Assembly: GCA_937998045.1 (NCBI GenBank)
Contig: CALKVG010000023.1
Span: 1 to 11,161 of the forward strand
Length of the DNA: 11,161 nucleotides
Direction of reading: 5' to 3'
DNA from: an uncultured Myxococcales bacterium
GTDB taxonomy: Bacteria; Myxococcota_A; Polyangia; Polyangiales; Polyangiaceae
In this document: in pieces, positions 5,887-11,161 of the stretch
Layout of the letters: every line of letters begins with the position of its first letter
How positions within the stretch are numbered: the stretch's first letter is position 1
Translations under genes and position numbers: made by a program
The notes under the pieces: model-generated
Databases searched by the model: none
Told to the model about the DNA's origin: nothing
The model's input: the letters and a program-made list of their open reading frames with translations, nothing else

Positions 5887-6312
5887 CTATGTCGTCAACC
5901 GCGCGTCAAGCTCGATGTCGACGTTGCGAAGAGCCACGGAGACCGGACAATTCTCCTTGGTGGCGCGCGCAATCTCTTGAAACTTGGCCTCGGCCAGGTT
6001 GGGTACCTGCGCGCGCACGGCCAGGCGAATCTTCGTGATCTTGAATCCGTCGCCCACGCGGTCGATGGTGCACGCTGCGTCGGTGTCGATGCGGGTGGGT
6101 GGCGTGCCCGCCTGCTCGAGACCGAGGCTAAGCGCCATGCTGAAACACGTCGCCTCCGCAGCCGCGAGGAGCTCTTCCGGATTCGACCCGCTGCCGCTCT
6201 CGAAGCGCGACGAGAACGAGTACGCTCCGCCGAGCCCCGTCTCGCCACGGAACGAACCCTTGCCTCCCTTGAGGCCACCCTCCCACGTCGCACTTGCTTT
6301 GCGTGTCGGCAT
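5887..6312 (-). CDS. OsmC/Ohr-family peroxide-resistance protein, 141 aa
   Basis: Role: thiol-dependent reduction of organic hydroperoxides, in the cytoplasm. Seen: MPTRKASATWEGGLKGGKGS, then SRFESGSGSNPEELLAAAEA (residues 36-55) leading to C56 (ATCFSMALS), and the second cysteine C122 in ATKENCPVSVAL. The order 'NPEELLAAA.A.C..MA' and 'NCP.S.AL' is the OsmC signature with its two catalytic cysteines, and 141 residues is the standard length for the OsmC subgroup (YhfA/OsmC-like). Start: the ATG at 6312 has an excellent GGAGG eight bases upstream; the frame is open much further but the upstream residues are not OsmC-like. It faces the cyclophilin tail to tail and is divergent from the methyltransferase, with a 138-base intergenic region. 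Confidence 0.94.
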   Translation of the reverse strand: MPTRKASATWEGGLKGGKGSFRGETGLGGAYSFSSRFESGSGSNPEELLAAAEATCFSMALSLGLEQAGTPPTRIDTDAACTIDRVGDGFKITKIRLAVRAQVPNLAEAKFQEIARATKENCPVSVALRNVDIELDARLTT

Positions 6313-6450
6313 CTTCGCTACCTCCGTCTTCGTGAGGCCGCGAAGCTGCCACTCGCCCTTTGCGCGCGCAAGCGGCTTCGTCAACGGCTCGCCTTGCGTC
6401 CTGGACCGTGGCCACCTAGTACGGGATCCCGCAATGGGGCGTACGGTGCC
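6313..6450. promoter_or_regulatory. Divergent promoter region between OsmC-family and methyltransferase genes
   Basis: These 138 bases carry the starts of two outward genes. A perfect 12-bp palindrome, TTGCGCGCGCAA, lies at 6360-6371, and CGAAGC (6341-6346) with GCTTCG (6375-6380) flank it, although not on the same centre. It does not resemble the AT-rich OhrR operator known for ohr genes. It could be an operator or a chance feature of GC-rich DNA. Confidence 0.35.
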
Positions 6451-7059
6451 ATGACGCTGCACTCCTTTCCGGACTGGGAGGCGCTCTATAAAAACGAAGG
6501 TGTCGAGCACCTCCCATGGTATTCGCCGTCGCTCGATCCAGACCTCGAGGCGGCGCTGACGCGGCACGGCATCCGGTCCGGACGGGTCCTGGATCAGGGG
6601 ACGGGGCCCGGCACGCAGGCCATCGCCCTCGCCAAGCGCGGATTCGACGTCACGGCGACGGACGTATCGCTCGCGGCGATCGCGTACGCCTCGCGCAAAG
6701 CGGAGGCGGAGCGCGTTCAGCCGGCCTTCGTGCAGGACGACATCCTCGCGACGCGGTTGACCGGCCCCTTCGACGTCGTTTTCGATCGCGGCTGTTTCCA
6801 CATCCTCTCGGCCGACCAACGACCGGCCTATGTCCAGGCGATGCAGCGCTTGCTCGGCGCTGCGGGCTGGCTCTTCTTGAAGACGTTCAGCCACCTCCAG
6901 CCGGGCGACATCGGGCCCTACCGGTTCTCACCCGACCAGATCCGCGCCCTCTTCTCCGAGGCGACGGGATTCGAGGTGCGCGAGACTCTCGACACGGTCT
7001 TCCAGGGACAGCTCGACCCCTTTCCTCGGGCGCTCTTCTCGGCCATACGCCGACGTTGA
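6451..7059 (+). CDS. Class I SAM-dependent methyltransferase, 202 aa
   Basis: Seen: MTLHSFPDWEALYKNEGVEH, then a Rossmann-fold SAM-binding core. Motif I is RVLDQGTGPGTQAIALAKRG (about 45-64); the acidic end of strand 2 is VTATDVSLAAI (67-77, D71); QDDILA follows (95-100), then motif IV-like FDVVFDRGCFHIL (107-119); AAGWLFLKTFS (137-147) is strand 5; and a C-terminal part with FEVRETLDTVF and FPRALFSAIRR. Known: the 'W..Y......PW' N-terminus, a DRG.fH.l motif and a short core are typical of the TehB/thiopurine-methyltransferase-like group. The substrate cannot be told. Note DQGTGPGT instead of the more common D.G.G.G. Start: the ATG at 6451 is the only methionine ahead of the core, but the Shine-Dalgarno (GGGG at 6436-6439) is weak and distant. 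Convergent with the exported protein downstream. Confidence 0.85.
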   Translation: MTLHSFPDWEALYKNEGVEHLPWYSPSLDPDLEAALTRHGIRSGRVLDQGTGPGTQAIALAKRGFDVTATDVSLAAIAYASRKAEAERVQPAFVQDDILATRLTGPFDVVFDRGCFHILSADQRPAYVQAMQRLLGAAGWLFLKTFSHLQPGDIGPYRFSPDQIRALFSEATGFEVRETLDTVFQGQLDPFPRALFSAIRRR

Positions 7060-7066
7060 GACGACA

Positions 7067-7103
7067 GGCGTCGTGGCGCCCGAAGACCGGGCACCACGAC
7101 GCC
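7067..7103. terminator. Strong stem-loop between convergent genes, probable bidirectional terminator
   Basis: Perfect outer arms GGCGTCGTGG (7067-7076) and CCACGACGCC (7094-7103) enclose inner arms GCCCG (7078-7082) and CGGGC (7088-7092), with a C/A mismatch at 7077/7093 and a five-base loop (7083-7087). That makes 15 pairs, almost all G-C or C-G. It begins 8 bases after the methyltransferase stop and ends 12 bases before the exported-protein stop on the other strand. There is no T-run on either side, so it may be a stem-only stabiliser or a Rho-assisted terminator. Confidence 0.6.
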
Positions 7104-7114
7104 AGCGATCCGCA

Positions 7115-7663
7115 TCACCAGTACCAGCCGCCCAGGCCGAGGCCGCCGTAGCCGCACGCGCCCCAGCCCAAACCGCAGCCGGTGCCGAACGTGTACATCG
7201 ACGGGAAGCCGAACGCGCCGTAGCCGCCCCACCCGGCGTATCCCGGCCAGCCCCAGGAAGAGATCCACGCCGCCTGCGACTTGCCGATCTTTTCCTCCGA
7301 GGGCGGAGCGCTCACCTGCAAGCGCTGGTCGGGCGTCATCTGCGCGGCAGCTTGCGCTCCGGCCTGGAGAACCTGATCGATGTGCGCCTGCACCTTCGGA
7401 CGTGCGGCCTCGGGCATCGCCTGAACGACGTCGCTGATGCGATCGGAGAGCGCCGCTCGGTCGATCTTGCCCTGGACGAACTGGTCGCGGAACGCGTTCT
7501 CGAGACTGTACGTGGCCTGCGCGAGCCGCGCCTGCTCTGCGGGAACGCCGGCCTGGGGTCCGCTTCCTTGCCCGGACGCGGGCTCCGCCTGCGCAGAAGA
7601 CATGGCCGTGAGCCCAAGGCCACACGTCGCACACAACGCAACCGATGCGAAGTTCCTCTTCAT
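7115..7663 (-). CDS. Exported protein with Gly/aromatic-rich C-terminal tail, 182 aa
   Basis: I do not recognise a named family. Seen: MKRNFASVALCATCGLGLTA followed by MSSAQAEP gives a clear Sec signal peptide with likely cleavage after AQA (residue 26). The mature part has a short Gly/Ala/Pro stretch (28-42), then a helical region rich in Ala, Gln and Arg (43-115; ARLAQATYSLENAFRDQFVQ, ISDVVQAMPEAARPKVQAHI), and PSEEKIGKSQ. The tail (about 132-182) is low-complexity Gly, Trp, Tyr and Phe with two cysteines (C163, C170) and ends in GGWYW. Start: the ATG at 7663 has AGGAGG six bases upstream, so the longer open frame is not used. Known: such tails occur on exported, surface or aggregating proteins; a true beta-barrel is not indicated. 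Inference: periplasmic or outer-membrane-associated structural protein. It is divergent from the monooxygenase. Confidence 0.8.
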   Translation of the reverse strand: MKRNFASVALCATCGLGLTAMSSAQAEPASGQGSGPQAGVPAEQARLAQATYSLENAFRDQFVQGKIDRAALSDRISDVVQAMPEAARPKVQAHIDQVLQAGAQAAAQMTPDQRLQVSAPPSEEKIGKSQAAWISSWGWPGYAGWGGYGAFGFPSMYTFGTGCGLGWGACGYGGLGLGGWYW

Positions 7664-7858
7664 AACGTACCTCCTGGAGGCCGCGAGAAGCAGCGATCGG
7701 GCCACGGCCGCCACGACGCCTGCTCCGCCTGGCCAGGGTAGAACGAGCTTCGCGAGCGTGATCTGGGGCGCGTTTCCGACCGCAGGGCACCGCGGCTCTT
7801 CGCTCTCGGAAGGTCCGCCTTCCCGATCCGATGGCACGGCGTCTGCGTGCTTCGCGAC
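7664..7858. promoter_or_regulatory. Divergent intergenic region with small hairpin
   Basis: 195 bases separate the exported-protein start (leftward, with AGGAGG at 7670-7675 on the minus strand) from the monooxygenase start. A perfect stem GGAAGG (7808-7813), TCCG loop, CCTTCC (7818-7823) lies 35 bases upstream of the monooxygenase ATG. No confident promoter hexamers are visible. The hairpin could be a regulator binding site or a leader structure. Confidence 0.35.
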
Positions 7859-9502
7859 ATGGTGAACCCCGTGCTGATCGTGGGCGCCGGGCCGACCGGG
7901 ATGACCGCCGCCCTGGAGCTCTCACGCATGGGCGTTCGGGTGCGCCTCATCGACAAGACCGAAGCTCCCGCAGAGGGCGCGGCACCCCTCCCGGAGCGAT
8001 CGCGAGCCATCGGCGTCCAAGCGAGGACGTTGGAGCTCATGGACATGCGCGGGCTCTCCCAAGAGATGGTCCGCCACGGCCATCCCACCGCCGGCGCCGT
8101 CGTTTACGGCGGCCGCCGCCGCCTCTTCCGGGTCGACTTCAGCCACATCGAGAGCCGCCATCGCTATCTTCTCTTCCTGTCGCAGACGGAGACCGAGCGA
8201 ATCCTGCGCGAGGCCCTCGGAAAGTTCGGCGTCGGGATCGAGCGTGGCGTGGAGCTCGTCGGCTTCGCGCAAGACCCGCTGTCCCCCGACCCGAGCCCGG
8301 TGAAGGTCGTGCTGCGGCACGCCGGCGGCAACCTGGAAGAGGCGCTGGCCCCGTGGCTGATCGACGCGGAGGGGGCACATAGCACCGCGCGAACGACGCT
8401 CGGCCTTCCCTTCGAGGGGCGAACGATGGACGAGACGTATGCCCTCGGGGACGTGCTCGTCGAGGGCGGTCTCTCCGAAGACGATTTTCACCTGTACTCG
8501 ACGCGCTTCGGGTTCATGGGCCTGTTCCCGCTGGGTCGCCGGCGCTTCCGCATCATCGCGGGCGTTCCGCCGAGCCAGGCGATGAAGGACTCGCCCGCGA
8601 TCGAGGACCTGCAGACACTCTTCGACGAGCGTTCGCCCGTGCGCGCGCGATTCGCCGACCTGCGGTGGGCTTCCTGGTTTCGCATCAACAGCCGCATGGT
8701 GCCGCACCTCCGCGTCGGACGTGTGCTCCTCGGCGGCGATGCCGCGCACATTCACAGTCCGGCGGCAGGCCAGGGCATGAACACCGGCATCCAGGACATG
8801 ATCAATCTTTGCTGGAAGCTCGCTCTCGTCGTGAACGGCCAGGCGCCGGAAACGCTGCTCGACACCTACGAAGAAGAGCGATTGCCGGTGATGCGCAACA
8901 TCCTGCGCAAGACCGAGAAGTTCACCGACCTCATGACCTCCCGGCGCGCGCTCGTGCGGACGCTGCTGCGGCACGTGGGCCCTCGCCTCGGAAGAACCCC
9001 ACCGGTCCGTAGGGTCGTCCCGTCGCGAGTCAGCCAGCTCGCGGTCGGCTATCGCGAAAGCCCGCTCTCCGCCCACCGCGGGCGCGCCGGTCGGTTGCAG
9101 GCGGGCGACCGCGTGCCCGACGCTCTCGTGCGAAGCCGCGCGGCTCACGGCGAGGGGTGGCAGGACGCATCGCTCTTCGGTCTCCTCGACCCGCGGAGGT
9201 TCACGCTCCTCGTCGTGCATCCGCGCGAGTCCGACGCCGGGTCCGTGGACTGGTGCAACGCCACGCGGCCGTGGCCTGTCGTCCGAATCGTCGGCATCGC
9301 TCCGCCCTCGGACAATGCCGGCCGCGCCCGGTTCCACGCGCTCTTCGGCCGATCGCGCGGCGTGCTCCTCGTGAGGCCCGACGCCTATCTAGGCTTCGTC
9401 GGCGGCAAACACGCGTCGGCGAGACACCTGCGCGCCTATTGCCGGCGCTGGCTCGCGCCGCGCGAGCTGCGCGCTCCGCGCCACGCCGCGGCAACGGGGT
9501 GA
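7859..9502 (+). CDS. FAD-dependent class A monooxygenase (PHBH fold), 547 aa
   Basis: Role: NAD(P)H- and FAD-dependent hydroxylation of an aromatic or polyketide-like substrate, cytoplasmic. Seen: VLIVGAGPTGMTAALELSRM (dinucleotide fold, GxGxxG at 9-14), RLIDK with the ribose-binding acidic residue (D32), RSRAIGVQARTLELMDMRGL, the mid-region LIDAEGAHSTAR (168-179, a DG-like motif with DAEG), and VGRVLLGGDAAHIHSPAAGQ (about 286-305), which is the GD motif followed by GMNTGIQDMINLCWKLALV. The C-terminal 150 residues (after about 395) form a thioredoxin-like tail of phenol-hydroxylase type (GRLQAGDRVPDALV, LFGLLDPRRFTLLVV), as in aromatic-degradation and antibiotic-tailoring enzymes. Start: ATG 7859 (MVNPVL) fits the family; a GTG at 7847 adds four residues; Shine-Dalgarno is poor. 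The substrate is unknown. The gene ends 2 bases from the convergent redoxin. Confidence 0.88.
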   Translation: MVNPVLIVGAGPTGMTAALELSRMGVRVRLIDKTEAPAEGAAPLPERSRAIGVQARTLELMDMRGLSQEMVRHGHPTAGAVVYGGRRRLFRVDFSHIESRHRYLLFLSQTETERILREALGKFGVGIERGVELVGFAQDPLSPDPSPVKVVLRHAGGNLEEALAPWLIDAEGAHSTARTTLGLPFEGRTMDETYALGDVLVEGGLSEDDFHLYSTRFGFMGLFPLGRRRFRIIAGVPPSQAMKDSPAIEDLQTLFDERSPVRARFADLRWASWFRINSRMVPHLRVGRVLLGGDAAHIHSPAAGQGMNTGIQDMINLCWKLALVVNGQAPETLLDTYEEERLPVMRNILRKTEKFTDLMTSRRALVRTLLRHVGPRLGRTPPVRRVVPSRVSQLAVGYRESPLSAHRGRAGRLQAGDRVPDALVRSRAAHGEGWQDASLFGLLDPRRFTLLVVHPRESDAGSVDWCNATRPWPVVRIVGIAPPSDNAGRARFHALFGRSRGVLLVRPDAYLGFVGGKHASARHLRAYCRRWLAPRELRAPRHAAATG

Positions 9503-9504
9503 AC

Positions 9505-10200
9505 TCAGCCGCTCGCGTACTTCACGCCGCACCCGTACGCCTTGGTCTCCGGCACCTTCACCGGCAGGTGCGCTTTGAGAGCAGACAGCGCCTCATCGAC
9601 GTAATTGACCAGCTTTCCGTCGGTGGGCGACTGGCCCTCTGCGTCCGGAGAGTTGTCGATCGCACCGCGGTAGACGAGCGTCCCTTGCGGGTCGATGACG
9701 AACATGTTCGGCGTGTTCGTGGCCCCGTACGCGCGCCCGACCACCCCGGCCTCGTCGAGGAGCACCGGGTAGTTCATTCCGTACTCGGCCGCGACCTTGC
9801 GGTTTGCGTCCGCGCCGGCGCCTTGCTTGCCCGGCGCCGCTGAGTTCACCGCCAGCCAGACGACGCCTTGCGCGATCGCGCGCCCAGGGGTGTCCTTGAG
9901 CGAGCCGACCGTGTGCGCTTTGCGCACGAACGGACAGCCCGGGTTGAACCACTCGAGCACCACCGTCTTCCCCTGGAAGCTCGACAGCGTCACCGAGCGG
10001 CCGTTCAGATCCGCAAGCGTGAAGTCTGGAGCTTTGGTGCCCACGGCGGCCTTCGGCATCGCTGCGTTCGTTGCGCCCGAGGCCGACGCCGGCGCAAGCG
10101 GCGGCTGCGCGGCGGAGGTCACGGCCCCGGAAGAACCGGACGAGGACCGGTTGCAGGAAGAGGCGGCGACGGCGACCGCGGCGAGGAGAACCAGCTTCAT
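9505..10200 (-). CDS. Redoxin/AhpC-TSA-type lipoprotein, 231 aa
   Basis: Seen: MKLVLLAAVAVAASSCNRSS is a lipoprotein signal peptide, with lipobox A-S-S-C at residue 16. A flexible Ser/Ala/Pro linker (20-50) follows, then a thioredoxin fold: GTKAPDFTLADLNGRSVTLS (54-73), KTVVLEWFNPGCPFVRKAHT (78-97) with the peroxidatic-type cysteine C89 in GCPF, WLAVNS, NYPVLLDE, cis-Pro region ATNTPNMFVIDPQG (160-173), and a C-terminal YGCGVKY with C224. It lacks CxxC. Known: redoxins with a single C-P-F/Y-V cysteine plus a Cys near the C-terminus (YGCxVKY) form a distinct group of AhpC/TSA-like proteins. Expected location: the periplasm, tethered to a membrane. Start: the ATG at 10200 has no good Shine-Dalgarno; an ATG at 10221 adds seven residues. 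The upstream receiver gene, on the same strand, ends 73 bases away. Confidence 0.85.
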   Translation of the reverse strand: MKLVLLAAVAVAASSCNRSSSGSSGAVTSAAQPPLAPASASGATNAAMPKAAVGTKAPDFTLADLNGRSVTLSSFQGKTVVLEWFNPGCPFVRKAHTVGSLKDTPGRAIAQGVVWLAVNSAAPGKQGAGADANRKVAAEYGMNYPVLLDEAGVVGRAYGATNTPNMFVIDPQGTLVYRGAIDNSPDAEGQSPTDGKLVNYVDEALSALKAHLPVKVPETKAYGCGVKYASG

Positions 10201-10273
10201 GTGGGGGACTGTAGCGCGCATCGGCTGCGAATCGAGTCGCGCGGACCACGGCCCTCGGCGCGACGCTCGGCGC

Positions 10274-10636
10274 CTATGGCGTACCGCAGTACTCCTCGAC
10301 CACTCGCAGGAGAGTCTCGAGCGACACAGGTTTCCGGAATAACCGCCGCGCCTCGCCGGGGTTTATCGCCTCGGCAGAGAGCACGACCACCGGAAGAGAG
10401 CCGAGCTGCCAAGATTCCTCGAGCGCCGCCAGGAACTCGTTACCGTTCATCTCGGGCATCATCATGTCGAGCAAGACGAGGCAGGGCTCCGCGCTCATGG
10501 TCTGCAGCTGGGCGAGGGCGTCCTTGCCGTGCACCGCCTGGCGCACGCGATAACCGGCCGCGTCCAGCGCGTCGGCGATTGCCTCACGGACATCGGGATC
10601 ATCGTCGACAACGAGGACGGTCTTCCTGGAAACCAC
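10274..10636 (-). CDS. Stand-alone response-regulator receiver protein (CheY-like), 120 aa
   Basis: Role: phosphorylation-switched signalling protein. Seen: KTVLVVDDDPDVREAIADAL (acidic pocket D11-D13), the phosphoacceptor in LVLLDMMMPEMNG (D57), the conserved Ser/Thr position in LPVVVLSAEA (S87), and K102 in RLFRKPVSLETLL. All CheY-type catalytic residues are in place. There is no output domain: the protein ends 18 residues after the KP motif, as in single-domain regulators common in Myxococcota. Start is GTG at 10636, with GGGTGAG upstream; the frame cannot start much later without losing strand 1. The partner histidine kinase is not in this window. Whether it shares a transcript with the redoxin 73 bases downstream is uncertain. 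Confidence 0.93.
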   Translation of the reverse strand: MVSRKTVLVVDDDPDVREAIADALDAAGYRVRQAVHGKDALAQLQTMSAEPCLVLLDMMMPEMNGNEFLAALEESWQLGSLPVVVLSAEAINPGEARRLFRKPVSLETLLRVVEEYCGTP

Positions 10637-10857
10637 GTCTCACCCGTCGATTGCAAGTGCAGAAAGGATGCCCCGAGGAAACGGTGCACGGCTCACCATC
10701 CGGGTCGCATGCGGCCGGGTCACCCTCCGGGGCCAGCTCCGTGCCGGGGCCAGCTCCGTGCGGAACCTCGGCCCGGACTCGCCCGTGTCAGCCGGGGGCG
10801 CGGCACCGGCGCTGCAACGGACCCGAGCGACCTCACTCCATTGAAGGACCGTGACCC
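10637..10857. promoter_or_regulatory. Divergent intergenic region with tandem and dispersed short repeats
   Basis: These 221 bases lie between the receiver gene (leftward) and the exported protein (rightward). They hold the 17-bp tandem repeat listed separately and an imperfect 14-base direct repeat, CTCACCATCCGGGT (10692-10705) and GTCACCCTCCGGGG (10719-10732). Repeated short units next to divergent starts may be operator copies. No promoter hexamers are recognisable. Confidence 0.35.
10728..10761. repeat. 17-bp perfect tandem duplication
   Basis: The unit CGGGGCCAGCTCCGTGC occurs twice head to tail (10728-10744 and 10745-10761) without mismatch. It lies in the non-coding region upstream of the last gene. 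It may be a slipped-strand duplication or a doubled regulator site. Confidence 0.9.
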
Positions 10858-11161
10858 ATGAAGGGGCAGCTCGTTCGCAAGACTTCGGCTCTGGCGCTCG
10901 GTGTCGCGGCTCTCGGCGGGAGCTCGCTCGCCGGAGCCCAGACCGTGGTCGTGCGACCGGAGCCGGAGGCGCCGATGGCGCCTCCTCCTTCCGCCTCTCC
11001 CGCGTCGCCTGCGCCTTCTCCCCTTCCCGCGCCGAGTCCCGTCGTCATCGTCAACGGCAGTCCGCCGGCGGCCACGCCGGAGCCGCCCCTCCCGCCCGAT
11101 CTGGCCGTCGCGCCCGAGCCCGCGCCCATCCTTCTGGTCACACGCCCGAACCGCGACTGGC
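10858..11161 (+). CDS. Exported Pro/Ala-rich protein, N-terminal part (runs off right edge)
   Basis: Seen: 101 residues from the ATG at 10858, open to the window end. The N-terminus MKGQLVRKTSALALGVAALG followed by GSSLAGAQ is a Sec signal peptide with likely cleavage after AGA or AGAQ (about residue 27). A long Pro/Ala/Ser linker follows (30-65), then VVIVNGSPPAATPEPPLPPD, and LLVTRPNRDW at the edge. A GAAGGA Shine-Dalgarno about ten bases upstream supports this start. No catalytic motif is visible yet. Known: exported Myxococcota membrane proteins often carry such Pro-rich linkers before a transmembrane or outer-membrane domain. The C-terminal part that would identify it lies outside the window, so no function is assigned. 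Confidence 0.75.
   Translation, partial: MKGQLVRKTSALALGVAALGGSSLAGAQTVVVRPEPEAPMAPPPSASPASPAPSPLPAPSPVVIVNGSPPAATPEPPLPPDLAVAPEPAPILLVTRPNRDW

Noticed and set aside
6313..6894. N-terminal extension of the OsmC-family frame
   Set aside because: The frame is open upstream but crosses the methyltransferase gene; a perfect GGAGG precedes the ATG at 6312 and OsmC proteins start there.
7922..9337. Minus-strand open frame of 471 codons
   Set aside because: Antisense to the flavin monooxygenase, whose GxGxxG and GD motifs are clear; the opposite product is rich in Arg, Glu and His without a fold signature.
10201..10273. Short direct repeat CTCGGCGC between receiver and redoxin genes
   Set aside because: Eight-base GC-rich repeats are expected by chance at this base composition; no symmetry or spacing suggests function.

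Overview
The window is GC-rich and densely coded, with strongly GC-biased third codon positions. It looks like a chromosomal piece of a large-genome soil-type proteobacterium, most likely a Myxococcota/Deltaproteobacteria member. Supporting signs are a PEGA-domain remnant, an orphan receiver-domain protein, a redoxin lipoprotein and proline-rich exported proteins. This taxonomic call is an inference from gene content; there is no rRNA or marker gene to confirm it.

Left part (1-4865): a surface-polysaccharide or glycolipid modification locus built around an aminoacyl carrier protein pathway. Four minus-strand genes run 4865 to 2055 with overlapping stops and starts: a small NodB-type deacetylase, an acyl-carrier-type protein, a class II seryl-tRNA-synthetase-like amino acid:[carrier protein] ligase, and a left-handed beta-helix acyltransferase. 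They meet a plus-strand GNAT-like protein (1460-2074) tail to tail with a 20-base overlap. Divergent from that GNAT lies a second minus-strand pair: a longer NodB-type deacetylase (379-1404) and a CelD/FemAB-like acetyltransferase that runs off the left edge. A reasonable model, unproven, is that the ligase charges the carrier with an amino acid, that one of the transferases passes it to an amine or hydroxyl on a sugar, and that the deacetylases expose such amines. This would be loosely analogous to the DltA/DltC logic of D-alanylation.

Middle (4866-5337): about 470 bases with no intact gene. It contains the tail of a PEGA-like reading frame on the minus strand, interrupted by a frameshift, and a start-less open stretch on the plus strand. 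It looks like a decayed boundary between the polysaccharide locus and ordinary genes.

Right part (5338-11161): single housekeeping or accessory genes, mostly alternating in strand: a cyclophilin peptidyl-prolyl isomerase (+), an OsmC-family protein (-), a class I SAM methyltransferase (+), an exported Gly/aromatic-tailed protein (-), a class A flavin monooxygenase (+), a redoxin lipoprotein (-), an orphan response-regulator receiver protein (-), and the start of an exported proline-rich protein (+) that runs off the right edge. Regulatory signals include three divergent intergenic regions, a strong stem-loop between the methyltransferase and the exported protein, and a 17-bp tandem duplication upstream of the last gene. 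No tRNA, rRNA, CRISPR array, insertion sequence or attachment site was seen.
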